Assembly (NCBI GenBank): GCA_006176705.1
Contig: QRFJ01002301.1
Coordinates: forward strand, 1-64,000
Direction: 5' to 3'
Length of the DNA stretch: 64,000 nt
Source of the DNA: Cocos nucifera
Lineage: Eukaryota; Streptophyta; Magnoliopsida; Arecales; Arecaceae
A program made the position numbers and the translations under genes. Below are positions 54,936 through 64,000 of this stretch, in pieces. Below the pieces are notes generated by a model that saw only the letters and a program-made list of their open reading frames with translations, made no database searches and was not told the origin of the DNA. The number at the start of each line of letters is the position of its first letter. The first letter of the stretch is position 1.

Positions 54936-56106
54936 GTAAATGCTTTCTTTGACTTTTAGAATGATATATTCCTAGGTCTTCATTTCCCAAAGATTCTACG
55001 TTGATGTCTTCTCTTCCTTTAGGAGATTCTCTGGTAGATGCTAAGGACATAGAGGGTCCTGGTTGATTTTGTTTTATCTTTTCTCCAGAACAATTAGACT
55101 TTCCATATATTTGTTGTAACATTGGTGAGGCCTTTTCCATTTCTCTAGTGAGGGCTTCATAATTTTCTCTAAGGACTTCATAGGTTTCTTGTAGACTCAT
55201 TTTGGGATCTATCAAGAAATATGCTGGGTTCTTGTAGGAAATCGAAGCTTTCTCCAACTTATATCCTTGTAGAATAGGCTTTTCATCAAATATATTCCAC
55301 TTTTTGACATAGATTTTTCTTATGAAGAATAGTGGAAATTGCTCAGTTTTTATCTCAAATTCCCATCTCAGTATCCATGGCAGACTAGTTTCATTGCAGA
55401 ACCTCATAAGATTGAATTCTTCAATATTGGGATATCTCTTTAATGCTTCTTGCTTCATTTCATTGGAGAGCAGCTGAGGAGTATTTCCTAATTTTAGCCA
55501 CCAATTTTGATAAAACCATATGGGTAAAGAGGGACTGCAATATCTAAACTTGATGAACCAAGAATGCTTGAATTTAGGATTTTGAATATAGAGAACGTTA
55601 ATCCATGCATCCTGATAATCCCAATAGTTGAATTCTTCACTTCTTTGATTTTCTATTTTCATTGTCTTAGTGATATTAGGATTGCGCTGTGTGTCCCAAT
55701 CTTTGAGCGAGTATACCTGCAAAATCAAAATTTTGGAGGAGTATTCTCCTTGTCCATGATAGTTATGCTGAATATTTATGCTTTTAGTTTCTAAGAGAAT
55801 TTGTTCATAATAGGTCTGAGTTTTTATTCCTATTTTAGGAATATGAAATTCTCCTTTTGGGAAATATTTTGATAGTTCTTTGCATTCAGAGTTTAGGTCA
55901 TGTATCTCTAAGGGAAAGAGAATCTCTTCAGCTTTGTAAATATATGGGCAAATAGGTTCTTTGGAAGGAGTTGGAAACAAAGTCCAAAAGATTCTAGAAT
56001 TTAAAGATTGGTAATTTTCTTCAGGTACTCGATCCTCCTGGAATCGGATCCCTCCATATGTTGACTCCCTGTTAAAGAAAGAAAGCGAAGTTAAATAATT
56101 TTCCAA
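54913..56106 (-). CDS. ORF-M of EPRV A3 (397 codons open, chimeric end)
   Basis: Longest open frame of the window. It starts 'MENYLTSLSFFNRESTYGGI' and runs through 'PTPSKEPICPYIYKAEE', 'KYFPKGEFHIPKIGIKTQTY', 'DAWINVLYIQNPKFKHSWFI', 'LPIWFYQNWWLKLG' and 'LPWILRWEFEIK' to a Ser-rich tail. The last eight codons or so come from antisense capsid DNA beyond the tail-to-tail junction. No signal peptide or membrane segment is seen. A-unit specific, function unknown; possibly an accessory or inclusion-type viral protein. Whether it is expressed can not be told. Confidence 0.65.
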   Translation of the reverse strand: MENYLTSLSFFNRESTYGGIRFQEDRVPEENYQSLNSRIFWTLFPTPSKEPICPYIYKAEEILFPLEIHDLNSECKELSKYFPKGEFHIPKIGIKTQTYYEQILLETKSINIQHNYHGQGEYSSKILILQVYSLKDWDTQRNPNITKTMKIENQRSEEFNYWDYQDAWINVLYIQNPKFKHSWFIKFRYCSPSLPIWFYQNWWLKLGNTPQLLSNEMKQEALKRYPNIEEFNLMRFCNETSLPWILRWEFEIKTEQFPLFFIRKIYVKKWNIFDEKPILQGYKLEKASISYKNPAYFLIDPKMSLQETYEVLRENYEALTREMEKASPMLQQIYGKSNCSGEKIKQNQPGPSMSLASTRESPKGREDINVESLGNEDLGIYHSKSQRKHLQSSDPTS

Positions 56107-56439
56107 AAAGATTAATTCATATATATGAATTTTGTCTTGATAGGTTATTTCTAAGGGATTTAAAAGAGTCTCTTTTGAACCTAAATGTAGACCTGGATGT
56201 CCTTGTAAAAGGGGAACATCTCTGTGAATTAAAGGACATTAACAAAGTATATCAAGATCATTCTATAAGCATTTATTAAGTGATATGCTGCAATGAAAGG
56301 AAGAAGGAATCTTCTATAAATATAAAAGATTTAGTTTTTCTATTTTTATTATTTTTTATTTTTATTCTAGGTTTCTTAATTCTAATCTTAGATAACTTAT
56401 TCTTATCAACTTGTTTTAGTTGATTAAAAAATCATTCTT

Positions 56440-56950
56440 CTAGTTCAGAACAGAATTTAAGTGTTATATTTTGACCATTTACTTGGGTAGATATTCCTTT
56501 ATGAGAAACAGTAAAAGGTCTAATCAGAGTTAAAAAGGGGTTTCCTAATATAACTCCTTGTTTTAGATTCTTAACCATTAGAAGTGAGGTTAAAATATGA
56601 GTTTTTCCTGTACAAACCTATACCTCAGGGATTTTATGGTTTACCCTAAGATTTCCTCCATTAGCGATTTGAATCTTATGTGTCAATTTTTCAAGGTATC
56701 TAGATGGGACTAAGTCTTCTCTGATATAATTTACATCAACACCAGAGTCTATAAGAGCAATGGGTTTGAACTTATATTCTCCTTTAAATTTGAATAGAAT
56801 TTCATAGAACCATTTTTGTTTAATATATTTTTCCATAGATCCTATGAAATTATTCAAAGTGTTTTCAATCATAAGGGTTTTTCCTTTTGATTGACATAAA
56901 GGTTCTAAGATTTGTTCTAAATCTTGACCATGTTCTATCTCAATAGAACT
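56440..56950 (-). pseudogene. EPRV A3 aspartic protease
   Basis: 56618-56872 is open with 'IALIDSGVDVNYIREDLVPS' (D-S-G kept, following Ala changed to Val). A stop after 'KIPEV' and others break the flap-side half at 56450-56610 ('GVILGNPFLTLIRPF'). It is close to the C-type protease. Confidence 0.72.
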
Positions 56951-56999
56951 ATTTTCTAGGAATTGAACTCTTTGTTTTAAAGAGTCAATATCAGACTTA

Positions 57000-57712
57000 A
57001 TTAAGGCTTGTTCCCTAAGTAAATCTTCAAGATTGGCTTTTTTGCCTTTCTGCTTGGTATCTCTAGTCTTTGAAATACCTCATCAAGATTATAGGATTCT
57101 TCAGATTTTTGAACAATTGGTTTAATCTTTTGTCCTCTGATTAGGACAACGAACTTTGGGATTTGGATTTCTTTTTCCTATGGGCTTAGAGAATCAATCA
57201 TATCCAAAATAAATTACTCTTCATTAGATGACACTAGAATTTCGTCCAAACTTAAATTAGTATGATCATAATCATAGCACGAACAATATTCATCAGTATC
57301 ATCTAATTCTTTCTCTGAGTCATTGTTTATACTGCAAACAAGATCATTGAGTTTTTCTCTAATCTCTTCCAAGCTGTTTTCCTCAGATATTTTTCGGATT
57401 CTTCTTTTTATATCCTTAGAATAACATTTGCTTGCATAATGTCCCTCTTTATTATATTTGAAATAAATGGGAGGCTCATATTTGGTTAATCTTTTAAAAT
57501 TTCTTTTGCCCTTGTTAGGCTTAGGATTAGATCTTTCAGATTTCATCCTTGGTTTAGGAATCTTTTGATATTTTCTTCCAAAATATCTTTTCTTATCCTC
57601 TTTAGATGGTTTTCGTCTCTTCTGATAAGATTTATCTAGTAGAAATCTAAATTATTGATAGAAATCACCTAGTTCTTTATTCCCAAGTAATCTCTATTTC
57701 CTTTATTGCTCT
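57000..57712 (-). pseudogene. EPRV A3 CP C-terminal segment, knuckle broken
   Basis: 57214-57546 is open. The knuckle region reads YFKYNKEGHYASKC, so the first two Cys became Tyr. The 'ISEENSLEEIREKLNDLVCS' segment is A1/C2-like. Upstream, to 57712, the remaining basic stretch has stops. The segment ends at the join with the leader fragment. Confidence 0.7.
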
Positions 57713-57821
57713 CTAAGATAGGTGAGAGAGGATGAATAGATTAGAAATCTATTCTCTCCTTCAGCTAAACTCTCCTAAGGATCTCATAGGGTAGGTGGAG
57801 AGCTGCTCTCAAATAGTTGAT
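57713..57821 (-). repeat. EPRV leader fragment at the right end of the array
   Basis: About 105 bases matching the start of the leader in minus orientation (compare 26183-26285: 'attagaaatctattctctcc', 'gtaggtggagagctgctctc'). It is cut by the Copia-R LTR. This is the right limit of the pararetroviral DNA. Confidence 0.8.
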
Positions 57822-60111
57822 TGAAGAAAAATCCTGATTTTTTGGTCCAGATTCGTTCAGATCTGATCAGATCAAGAGATATATTTCAAAATTTTTTTTC
57901 TTTGATCTGTATCAGATCTGAAATATTTTAGATCAGATTCTTATTATTTTAATAAATAAAATAAAATAAGGATAAATTAATCAAATTTAATTTACCTAAT
58001 TTGGGTAATCCTATTACCCATTGATGATCCTGTTTGCAGCGGAAGGTTCTGGATCTAGCTACGCAAGCGCCTGGCCTCTATCGATATCCACTTGGGCTGG
58101 ATCTAGAGATCCTCTTCTTTTCTATCACGTCTCCAAAAATTAGATCTGGATCTGATCTGGAGGATCTTCAAAACTCCTTTTGAAGATCAGCAGTCGTCCT
58201 TTGCAACAGTGCAGCCTTCTAGCTTTAACTCGCCTTTCTTTGATCTGGATCGCATCAACCAAGGTCCAAAACTCCTTTTGGACGTGGAGAGGAAGGGGAG
58301 AAGGTGGGTTTGGCATGTTGAGGAAGGAGGGGAGAGGCAGCCTTGGGGCATGGGGAATTATGATTCAATCTTAATTTGAGGTTGGGCGCAGGGTCTTATT
58401 TATAGACTAAGCTTGTGATCCAACTCCTCTTCTTCCCAACCAATCACAACCCTTTGTGAAATCAGATCTAAATCTGATTGGTTGGAATAGAGACCCCTGG
58501 ATTCCTCCTTAGAGGGCGCCTAAGACCAGTCAAACTTGGATTCTTAGTAGAACTCTGATTGGAATCCAAAAGGGAGGTGGAGTCCTTGTCCAACAAGGAC
58601 TCCTAGGCGCCTCCAACTTGGGCTCACGCCACCCAAGGGTGGCGTGCGCCCTCTTCCTTGCCAGGTTCTGGCAGGGGGACAGGCCCCCACCAGCTCTCCA
58701 ATAGGTGCATGACATGTGGTCAAAAGTCAAAGTGTCAATGGTCAATGTTTGACCAGTCAAAGGTAGACTTTTGACCAAAGTCAAAGAACAAGAAATGGCA
58801 GGTGACCAAAAATGGCAGGTAATGTCTTACAAAATAAGACAACCTTTTCTGAACTTGGACAACCTCCAGTCAGACCATATGAAGGCCTCTGATTGAGCAC
58901 AAACTCCTTTGGCTCAGACAGGACAACTTATTTATGATAGTAAAAGAAGAACGTTAGGTTCAATCGAGTGCTAGCACGATTTCCTTGAACCTAATTGAAT
59001 CTCATTCAGATCAATTGAACTAGATCAGTTCAATTGATGATCACCAGATTCAAACCCTTGTTTGTGTGACCCAGTTAGGTTCAGTTCTATATGGTAATGG
59101 GATATGTCATGATCTCTATCATCGACATCATCGAAACTCCTTTCGATGGATCAGAACTCTTCTGATTCGAACAGCTAGAATGATCGATCATCTAAATCAT
59201 TCTAATTGCTCCCAAAATCCACCAGTGACACCTAGCAGTATATGGTGGCAACCCATCAGAGCTGAATGCGAACCTCTTGGTGCAGCTACCTGTGTGATTA
59301 AGTTCTTCTATCTTGAGCCCCGATCAGATTAGGGTTAAGGTGAACTCGTCAAACCCTAGTCTCTGTCATATGATGTAATCATTCGATTCGAGTCCAATGT
59401 GAAAATCTAAATAGAAACTCTTTCTATTATTTCACTCTACCATGGCCATGGGCTTCTGGACTTGATTCTCATGATCATCATAGGGCTGCTCCTCTACCAC
59501 CGAGGTAGATAGATTCCATCTTGATGCAATCCAGTTCCTACAATGAACATGCTATAGCCAACATACACCTCAGGGTTCCATATGGCTAGGAGACCGAGTA
59601 ATGGTGTAGTCAAACTATAACACCCTCAAGGTGAACTGCCGATGCATCTCAGGTCAAAGAACCAGACACACTACTGCAGCATCGAGTCAGTCATTGACGA
59701 GAAGGTAGACTTCCTAATGACTACTCGAGGTGGTCACGCTCAGTGCCCTCGTTCTCTAACGAGTACCTGTACTCTCGCTCCGGTGTCTCCACACCGTAGA
59801 CTCAAGACTCATCTACTAAAGAGAAGCGATTGTACACCAACCTTCCGGATCAATCACCATCCTCGTGATGATCCTATGGTCGGGAGCATTTTATGAGTTA
59901 ATAATGATTATTCATGTCTTAAATTTTCAACTCTTGAAAATATGAATTATCATTACCATTAACTCAAAGGATGTATCACAGACACTAAATACACATATGT
60001 GATAGAAAATAACCCATTTTATTGATATTATAGTCAAAATTATAATTTTGCCCCTAGAAGTGTATTACAAGTGTCAGCCAATTCTGGCTTCTAGGGCACA
60101 TATATCTAACA
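57822..60111 (-). repeat. Copia-R 3' LTR (2.3 kb)
   Basis: Starts TGTTAGATATATG (60111 downward) and ends TTTTTCTTCA at 57822, homologous to the Copia-L LTRs. It retains both the segment deleted from the Copia-L 3' LTR and a version of the stretch missing in its 5' LTR, so it is the reference for this family. TATAAATA lies at 58397-58404. An antisense frame at 59066-59332 corresponds to the antisense frames in both Copia-L LTRs. Confidence 0.88.
58397..58404 (-). promoter_or_regulatory. TATA box of the Copia-R LTR
   Basis: TATAAATA on the minus strand in 'ttagtctataaataagaccc', about 580 bases from the LTR end, the same relative place as in the Copia-L 5' LTR. Confidence 0.6.
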
Positions 60112-60126
60112 ATCTCCCACTTGTCC
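60112..60126 (-). other. Copia-R polypurine tract
   Basis: GGACAAGTGGGAGAT on the minus strand, directly before the 3' LTR and matching the Copia-L tract. Confidence 0.75.
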
Positions 60127-60907
60127 TAAAGCCAATTGGCTACAAGTCTAAGTCCCATCTTCTCAAGGTGGGCTTCGATCTTCTGCTGGCCCAACGGCTT
60201 TGTAAGTGGGTCTGCCACATTATCTGTGGAGTTGACTCTCTTGACCTCAACGTAACCCTTTCTCAAGGTAATCGCGGATGAGATGGTATCGCCGCTCAAT
60301 GTGCTTGGATTTCTGGTGAGACCTCGGCTCCTTAGCAAGGGCTATGGCGCCATTGTTGTCGCAGTAAAGAGGAATGGCATCTGATGGCATTACTCCAATT
60401 TCTGCAGCAAACTTCTTGTACCAGAATGCTTCCTTCGCAGCCTCTGATGCAGCTATATATTCTGCTTCCATGGTGGAATCTGCTATCACCGTTTGCTTGG
60501 AACTCTTCCAGCTGACAGCACCACCATTGCACACAAACAGACTTCCAGATGTCGACTTTCGATCATCTATATCAGACATGAAATCCGAGTCTGTGTATCC
60601 CTGGAACTTGGAGTTCTCCATTACCAAAGACCAACATCATATCCTTAGTTCTTCTCAAGTACTTAAGGATACATTTCACAGAAGTCCAGTGTTCTTCACC
60701 TGGATTTGACTGATATCTGCTTGTGACACTCACAGCATGGGCTATATCAGGTCGTGTACATAGCATGGCATACATGAGGCTCCCTATTGCAGAAGCATAA
60801 GGGATCTTGCTCATGCGTTCTATTTCCTCAGGTGTGCTAGGGCACATCTTCTTGGAAAGATGAATACCATGTCTGAAGGGTATTAATCCCCTCTTAGAGT
60901 TTTCCAT
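60127..60907 (-). pseudogene. Copia-R RT C-terminus and RNase H
   Basis: 60572-60907 reads 'RHGIHLSKKMCPSTPEE', 'YASAIGSLMYAMLCTRPDIA' and 'RYQSNPGEEHWTSVKCILKY'. A one-base shift near 60600 moves to the frame of 60247-60627, which has 'GYTDSDFMSDIDDRKSTSGS' (catalytic Asp), 'TMEAEYIAASEAAKEAFWYK' (catalytic Glu) and 'LYCDNNGAIALAKEPRSHQK'. A last shift near 60260 leads to 'VNSTDNVADPLTKPLGQQK' at the C-terminus. Copy number of breaks is far lower than in Copia-L. Confidence 0.87.
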
Positions 60908-60908
60908 A

Positions 60909-61851
60909 CTAAACCTCTTTAGTACTTTCCTCTATGTACATCTTCTGTGAAAGTCCTAGCATCCTATTCGGTCTATCCCTATAGACCTTAATTCCTAGAA
61001 TAAAGGATGCTTCACCTAGGTCTTTCATGGAGAATTCCTTGGACAACCACATCTTGACTGATGTCAACATGGGAATATCATTCCCAATAAGGAGGATGTC
61101 ATCCACGTACAATACGAGGAAGACAACAGCGCTCCCACTGACCCTTTTGAAAACACATGGTTCCTCTTCATTTTTGATGAAACCAAACTTTTTGATCACA
61201 TCATTGAAACGAGTGTTCCAGCTCCGAGATGCTTGCTTAAGTCCATATATGGACCTTTGCAGCTTGCAAACCTTGTGATCAGTATCACTGGATGTGAAAC
61301 CTAGCGGCTGTTCCATATAGATATCTTCCTCAAGATATCCATTTAGGAATGCCGTTTTCACGTCCATTTGCCATATTTCATAATCGAAATAGGCTGCAAC
61401 AGCAAGCAATGTGCGGATGGATTTTAGCATAGCTACCGGGGAAAAGGTATCCTGATAGTCAATGCCTTCACGTTGACTATAACCTTTTGCCACTAGTCTA
61501 GCCTTGAATGTCTCCACATTCCCATCTGCACCAATCTTTCTCTTGAAGATCCATTTACACCCAATAGGTACTATACCTTCTGGTGGATCTACCAAGGTCC
61601 AGACTTGGTTTGAGTGCATCGAGTCAATTTCTGACTTCATTGCCTCTAAGCCATTTCTCGGAGTCGATATCTGATATCGCCTCGTTGTAGGTTTTGGGAT
61701 CATCACCATGAGCACCATTACCTATGAGGAACATTTCCTCTACATCCTCTGAAATAATACCTAAGTATCTTTCAGGGGGACGGGAAACTCTTTCCGATCT
61801 ACGAGGTGGAGGAGGTAGTGTTCTTATTGGCTCAACCTGATTTGGTTCCAC
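60909..61851 (-). pseudogene. Copia-R reverse transcriptase
   Basis: 'MHSNQVWTLVDPPEGIVPIG', 'CKWIFKRKIGADGNVETFKA', 'YSQREGIDYQDTFSPVAMLK', 'WQMDVKTAFLNGYLEEDIYM' and 'LYVDDILLIGND', with the Y-V-D-D box at 61098-61109. The RT body is open from 61718 to 60909. A shift near 61665 separates the linker ('PPPPRRSERVSRPPERYLG', 61624-61851) and another near 60935 truncates the C-terminus after 'MYIEE'. All catalytic residues are present. Confidence 0.9.
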
Positions 61852-61899
61852 TTGGTCCTTAGCTCGTTCTGCTTGTGAGACTTTCTCATCAAGCTTAAT

Positions 61900-63048
61900 C
61901 TGCTTTCCAATGCCACTATCTTGAATAAACTATTTTTCAAGAAATATGGCATGTCGACTCACAATCACATTGTGGTCTTCTGGAATGTAGAAATAGTATC
62001 CTAATGACTCTTTAGGATATCCTATGAATCGAGCTCTAAAGGACCTAAACTCTAACTTGTCCGCTTGTTGTCTTTTGACATGAGCCGGACAACCCCAAAT
62101 TCTGAGATGACTCAGACTTGGTTTCTTACCGTGCCATATCTCATACGGTGTGGTAGGAACGGTTTTAGAGGGAACCCTATTCAGTAAATAGATTGAAGTT
62201 AACAATGAGTGTCCCCAAAGAAAATCAGGGAGGTCTGTGAAGCTCATCATGGATCGAACCATATCCAATAGAGTCCGATTTCTCCGTTCTGAAACCCCGT
62301 TGAGTTGAGGTGTTCCTGGTGGAGTCCATTGAGAGACTATGCCATTTTCCTTAAGATAGTCTAGGAATTCCCGGCTAAGGTATTCACCTCCTCGATCTGA
62401 TCGAAGAACCTTAATGGGTTTTCCAGTTTGTTTTTCTACTTCATGTCTGAATTCTTTGAACTTTTCAAAAGCTTCAGACTTTGTGTCTCATAAGATACAC
62501 ATACCCATACCTAGACAGATCATCGGTAAAGGTAATGAAGTAGACAAAATTGCCTCTAGCCGGCACATCAAATGGGCCGCACACATCAGTATGTACTAGG
62601 GCAAGGAGATCTGTGGCCCTCTCCCCATGTCCAACAAAAGGGAGTTTAGTCATTTTGCCTTGAAGACAAGATTCACAAGTTGGATATGACTCAAAGTCAA
62701 TGGACTCAATAGCCCATTTTTCTCCAATTTGTTGATCCTATCTTCTGCTATATGACCTAATCTCAGGTGCCATAGATATCTGTCGTTTGGACTATCCCTA
62801 GGTCGTTTGGCATTCACGTTTTGCTCGATAGTTAGAACAGGTACATCAATATGTAGCTGATAAAGACCATTAATAAGGAAACCATTTGCAATTTTATTTC
62901 TTTCATAAAGAATGTTACAATGGTCCTTAAAGAAGGTGATCACATAACCTTCTTGTGCTAAGCATGAAACAGAAATCAAATTCCTGCTAGCTGCAGGCAC
63001 ATAATAACAGTCTTTCAAAACTAAGTCTAAACCAGATGGTAATCGCAA
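61900..63048 (-). pseudogene. Copia-R GAG-pre-integrase and integrase
   Basis: 62650-63048 has 'DCYYVPAASRNLISVSCLAQ' and the first half of the HHCC domain ('YLWHLRLGHIAEDRINKLEK'). A shift near 62690 changes frame before the two Cys ('CESCLQGKMTKLPF'). The DDE core (61930-62640) has 'TDVCGPFDV', 'DDLSRYGYVYL' and 'RSDRGGEYLS', and another break near 62490. 61930-62268 is open with 'LPDFLWGHSLLTSIYLLNRV' and 'LRIWGCPAHVKRQQADKLEF'. Integrase inserts the cDNA. Copia order (integrase before RT) is confirmed. Confidence 0.87.
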
Positions 63049-63229
63049 GAGGGTATGTTCCCACGGCTACTGCAGCAACTCTTGCTCCATTACCGATGCG
63101 TAGGATCATGTCTCCATCCCTCAGCCTCCTGCTATCCTCAAGACCCTGCATAGAAGTGCACAGATGAGCACTAGAACCAGAGTCAAGCACCCAACTGGAT
63201 GCAGAAGAAATCCGTAAGGTTAGACTCAA
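62990..63229 (-). pseudogene. Copia-R aspartic protease
   Basis: 'SSWVLDSGSSAHLCTSMQGL' carries the D-S-G active site, followed by 'MILRIGNGARVAAVAVGTYP'. A frameshift at each side separates it from gag (near 63210) and from the GAG-pre-integrase domain (near 63055). Its length and place are normal for Copia elements. Confidence 0.83.
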
Positions 63230-64000
63230 TAACGAGCATACCTCCAGAAGGACCTTCCTTCTTGTTCTTCAGGGTGGCCAGGTAAGTAGGGCAGTTCCGC
63301 TTCCAATGGCCGTCGCTGTTGCAATGGAAACACTTTCCTTTGCCATCGGCCTTTTTCTTCGATTCTGCCTTCTTCTTCTTTGATCCTTCCACCTTTTGCT
63401 TTTTCACAGACTTCTTTTTCTTTCCATAAGACTTTCTTTTGGAAGAAGTCCGTTCCATAGCAAGAACTGAGCCTTTAGAACCTTTCATAGAAAGCTCAGC
63501 GGTAACCAGCATATTCATTAATTCGGCCAAGGAATTTTGAAGTTTATGCATGTGGTAATTCATGATGAATTGCCCATATGCATCAGTCAAGGATTGCAGA
63601 ATAATATCGTTCTGCAGGTCCAAGTCCAACTTCACACCGAGCTTCTCAAGCTCTTCCATGTCCTTGATCATTGTCAGACAGTGATCTTGGACTGACTGCC
63701 CATCACGCATCTTAGCCTTAAAAAGTCATTTCGTGACTTGATATTTGGCTGCGCGACTCTGTTCACCAAACATCTCCTGCAGGTGAGCCAACATTTGGCG
63801 AGCAGTCCCGATATCTTCATGTTGGCACTGGAGCTCATCAGACATCGAGCCCAACATGTAATATCTGGCCTTATTATCTTCGTCAATCCATTTTTCCAGA
63901 GACGCTCTCTGTTCAATGGATGGACGGGCTGGTAAGGTGGGAGGGTCCTGGTCCAAAACATGTGTTAACTTCTCTGAACCCAAAACAATTTTGTAGTTCC
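63183..64000 (-). pseudogene. Copia-R gag with in-frame TGA, 5' end outside the window
   Basis: The N-terminal part (63726-64000) reads 'SEKLTHVLDQDPPTLPARPS' and 'YYMLGSMSDELQCQHEDIGT'; the frame is open to the window edge, so the real start lies beyond 64000. TGA follows 'KYQVTK' at 63726-63728. The C-terminal part resumes in the same frame with 'KMRDGQSVQDHCLTMIKDM', a Lys-rich stretch and a complete knuckle 'CFHCNSDGHWKRNC' (CX2CX4HX4C) near 63300-63340. Gag forms the particle and binds element RNA. Confidence 0.85.

Larger units (their letters stand above)
52564..54937 (+). mobile_element. EPRV unit A2, movement protein and capsid part only
   Basis: Plus-strand partial A unit that begins inside the movement protein ('gacttagaagaagttccatc') and ends just after the capsid core at 'tagtaggatctgaactttg'. 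The rest of an A unit follows in inverted orientation as A3. Knuckle, protease and ORF-M are missing from this copy. Confidence 0.78.
54938..57712 (-). mobile_element. EPRV unit A3, inverted partial A unit
   Basis: Minus-strand partial A unit: CP C-terminal segment, knuckle, protease, ORF-M. It meets A2 tail-to-tail at about 54937 and a leader fragment at 57713. It lacks movement protein and capsid core, so A2 and A3 are complementary pieces, possibly one A unit whose 3' half was inverted. Confidence 0.78.
57822..64000 (-). mobile_element. Ty1/Copia retrotransposon Copia-R, 3' part (runs off window)
   Basis: Same family as Copia-L but on the minus strand and much better preserved: 3' LTR, polypurine tract, RNase H, RT, integrase, protease and gag are present, and the 5' LTR lies beyond base 64000. 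Only a handful of frameshifts and one gag stop are visible, so it is younger than Copia-L. Base composition is somewhat more GC-rich than Copia-L, as expected if less deaminated. Confidence 0.9.

Noticed and set aside
13968..57821. A conventional LTR retrotransposon as sole explanation for the middle region
   Set aside because: RT/RNase H motifs, the 30K-type movement protein, capsid core with knuckle and shared unit boundaries fit Caulimoviridae better. The LTR-like ends are kept as an open finding.
1..64000. CRISPR arrays, bacterial operons, rRNA or tRNA genes
   Set aside because: No regular short spacer arrays, no prokaryotic gene layout and no tRNA or rRNA signature were seen. The TGGTATCAGAG strings are primer-binding sites, not tRNA genes.

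Overview
This is nuclear DNA of a flowering plant. It is AT-rich repeat DNA with plant Ty3/Gypsy and Ty1/Copia elements and plant pararetrovirus-like sequences, and I see no host gene in it. The retroelement families look monocot-like, perhaps palm, but that is an impression and not something the sequence proves. Almost every coding stretch is broken by stops and frameshifts, so most coding features are pseudogenes.

Layout. (1) 1-4186: the 5' part of a Ty3/Gypsy element (Tat/Ogre-like) on the minus strand, with an LTR that carries minisatellites, a PBS, gag, protease and reverse transcriptase (RT). (2) 4187-13953: a complete but decayed Ty1/Copia element on the plus strand (Copia-L), with a full 5' LTR and a rearranged 3' LTR. 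(3) 13968-57821: about 44 kb of caulimovirid-like endogenous pararetrovirus (EPRV) sequence. Reading downward from 40063, the minus strand holds A1, B1, C2 and a truncated C3. Reading upward from 40073, the plus strand holds C4, C5 and part of an A unit (A2). An inverted partial A unit (A3, minus strand) and a small leader fragment follow. (4) 57822-64000: a younger, better preserved Copia element of the same family as Copia-L (Copia-R, minus strand), cut by the window end.

The EPRV array is the notable part. Promoter-to-promoter spacing in the tandem part is 7.45-7.64 kb, the size of a caulimovirid genome. Units share the leader, an initiator-Met tRNA primer site, a CP-like zinc-knuckle segment, an aspartic protease and a terminal polypurine tract, but there are three coding layouts. 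Type A has movement protein, capsid core, knuckle, protease and a unique 3' ORF. Type B has a diverged N-terminal module, knuckle, protease, RT, RNase H and another 3' ORF. Type C is like B, but RT/RNase H is replaced by a segment holding only a vestigial RT connection and a duplicated 3'-ORF domain. No unit has movement protein, capsid core and RT together. This fits a multipartite pararetrovirus whose components were integrated together. The alternative is a family of defective recombinants.

Two inversions structure the array. A head-to-head junction at about 40068 places two tRNA primer sites back to back, 9 bases apart. A tail-to-tail junction lies at about 54937.
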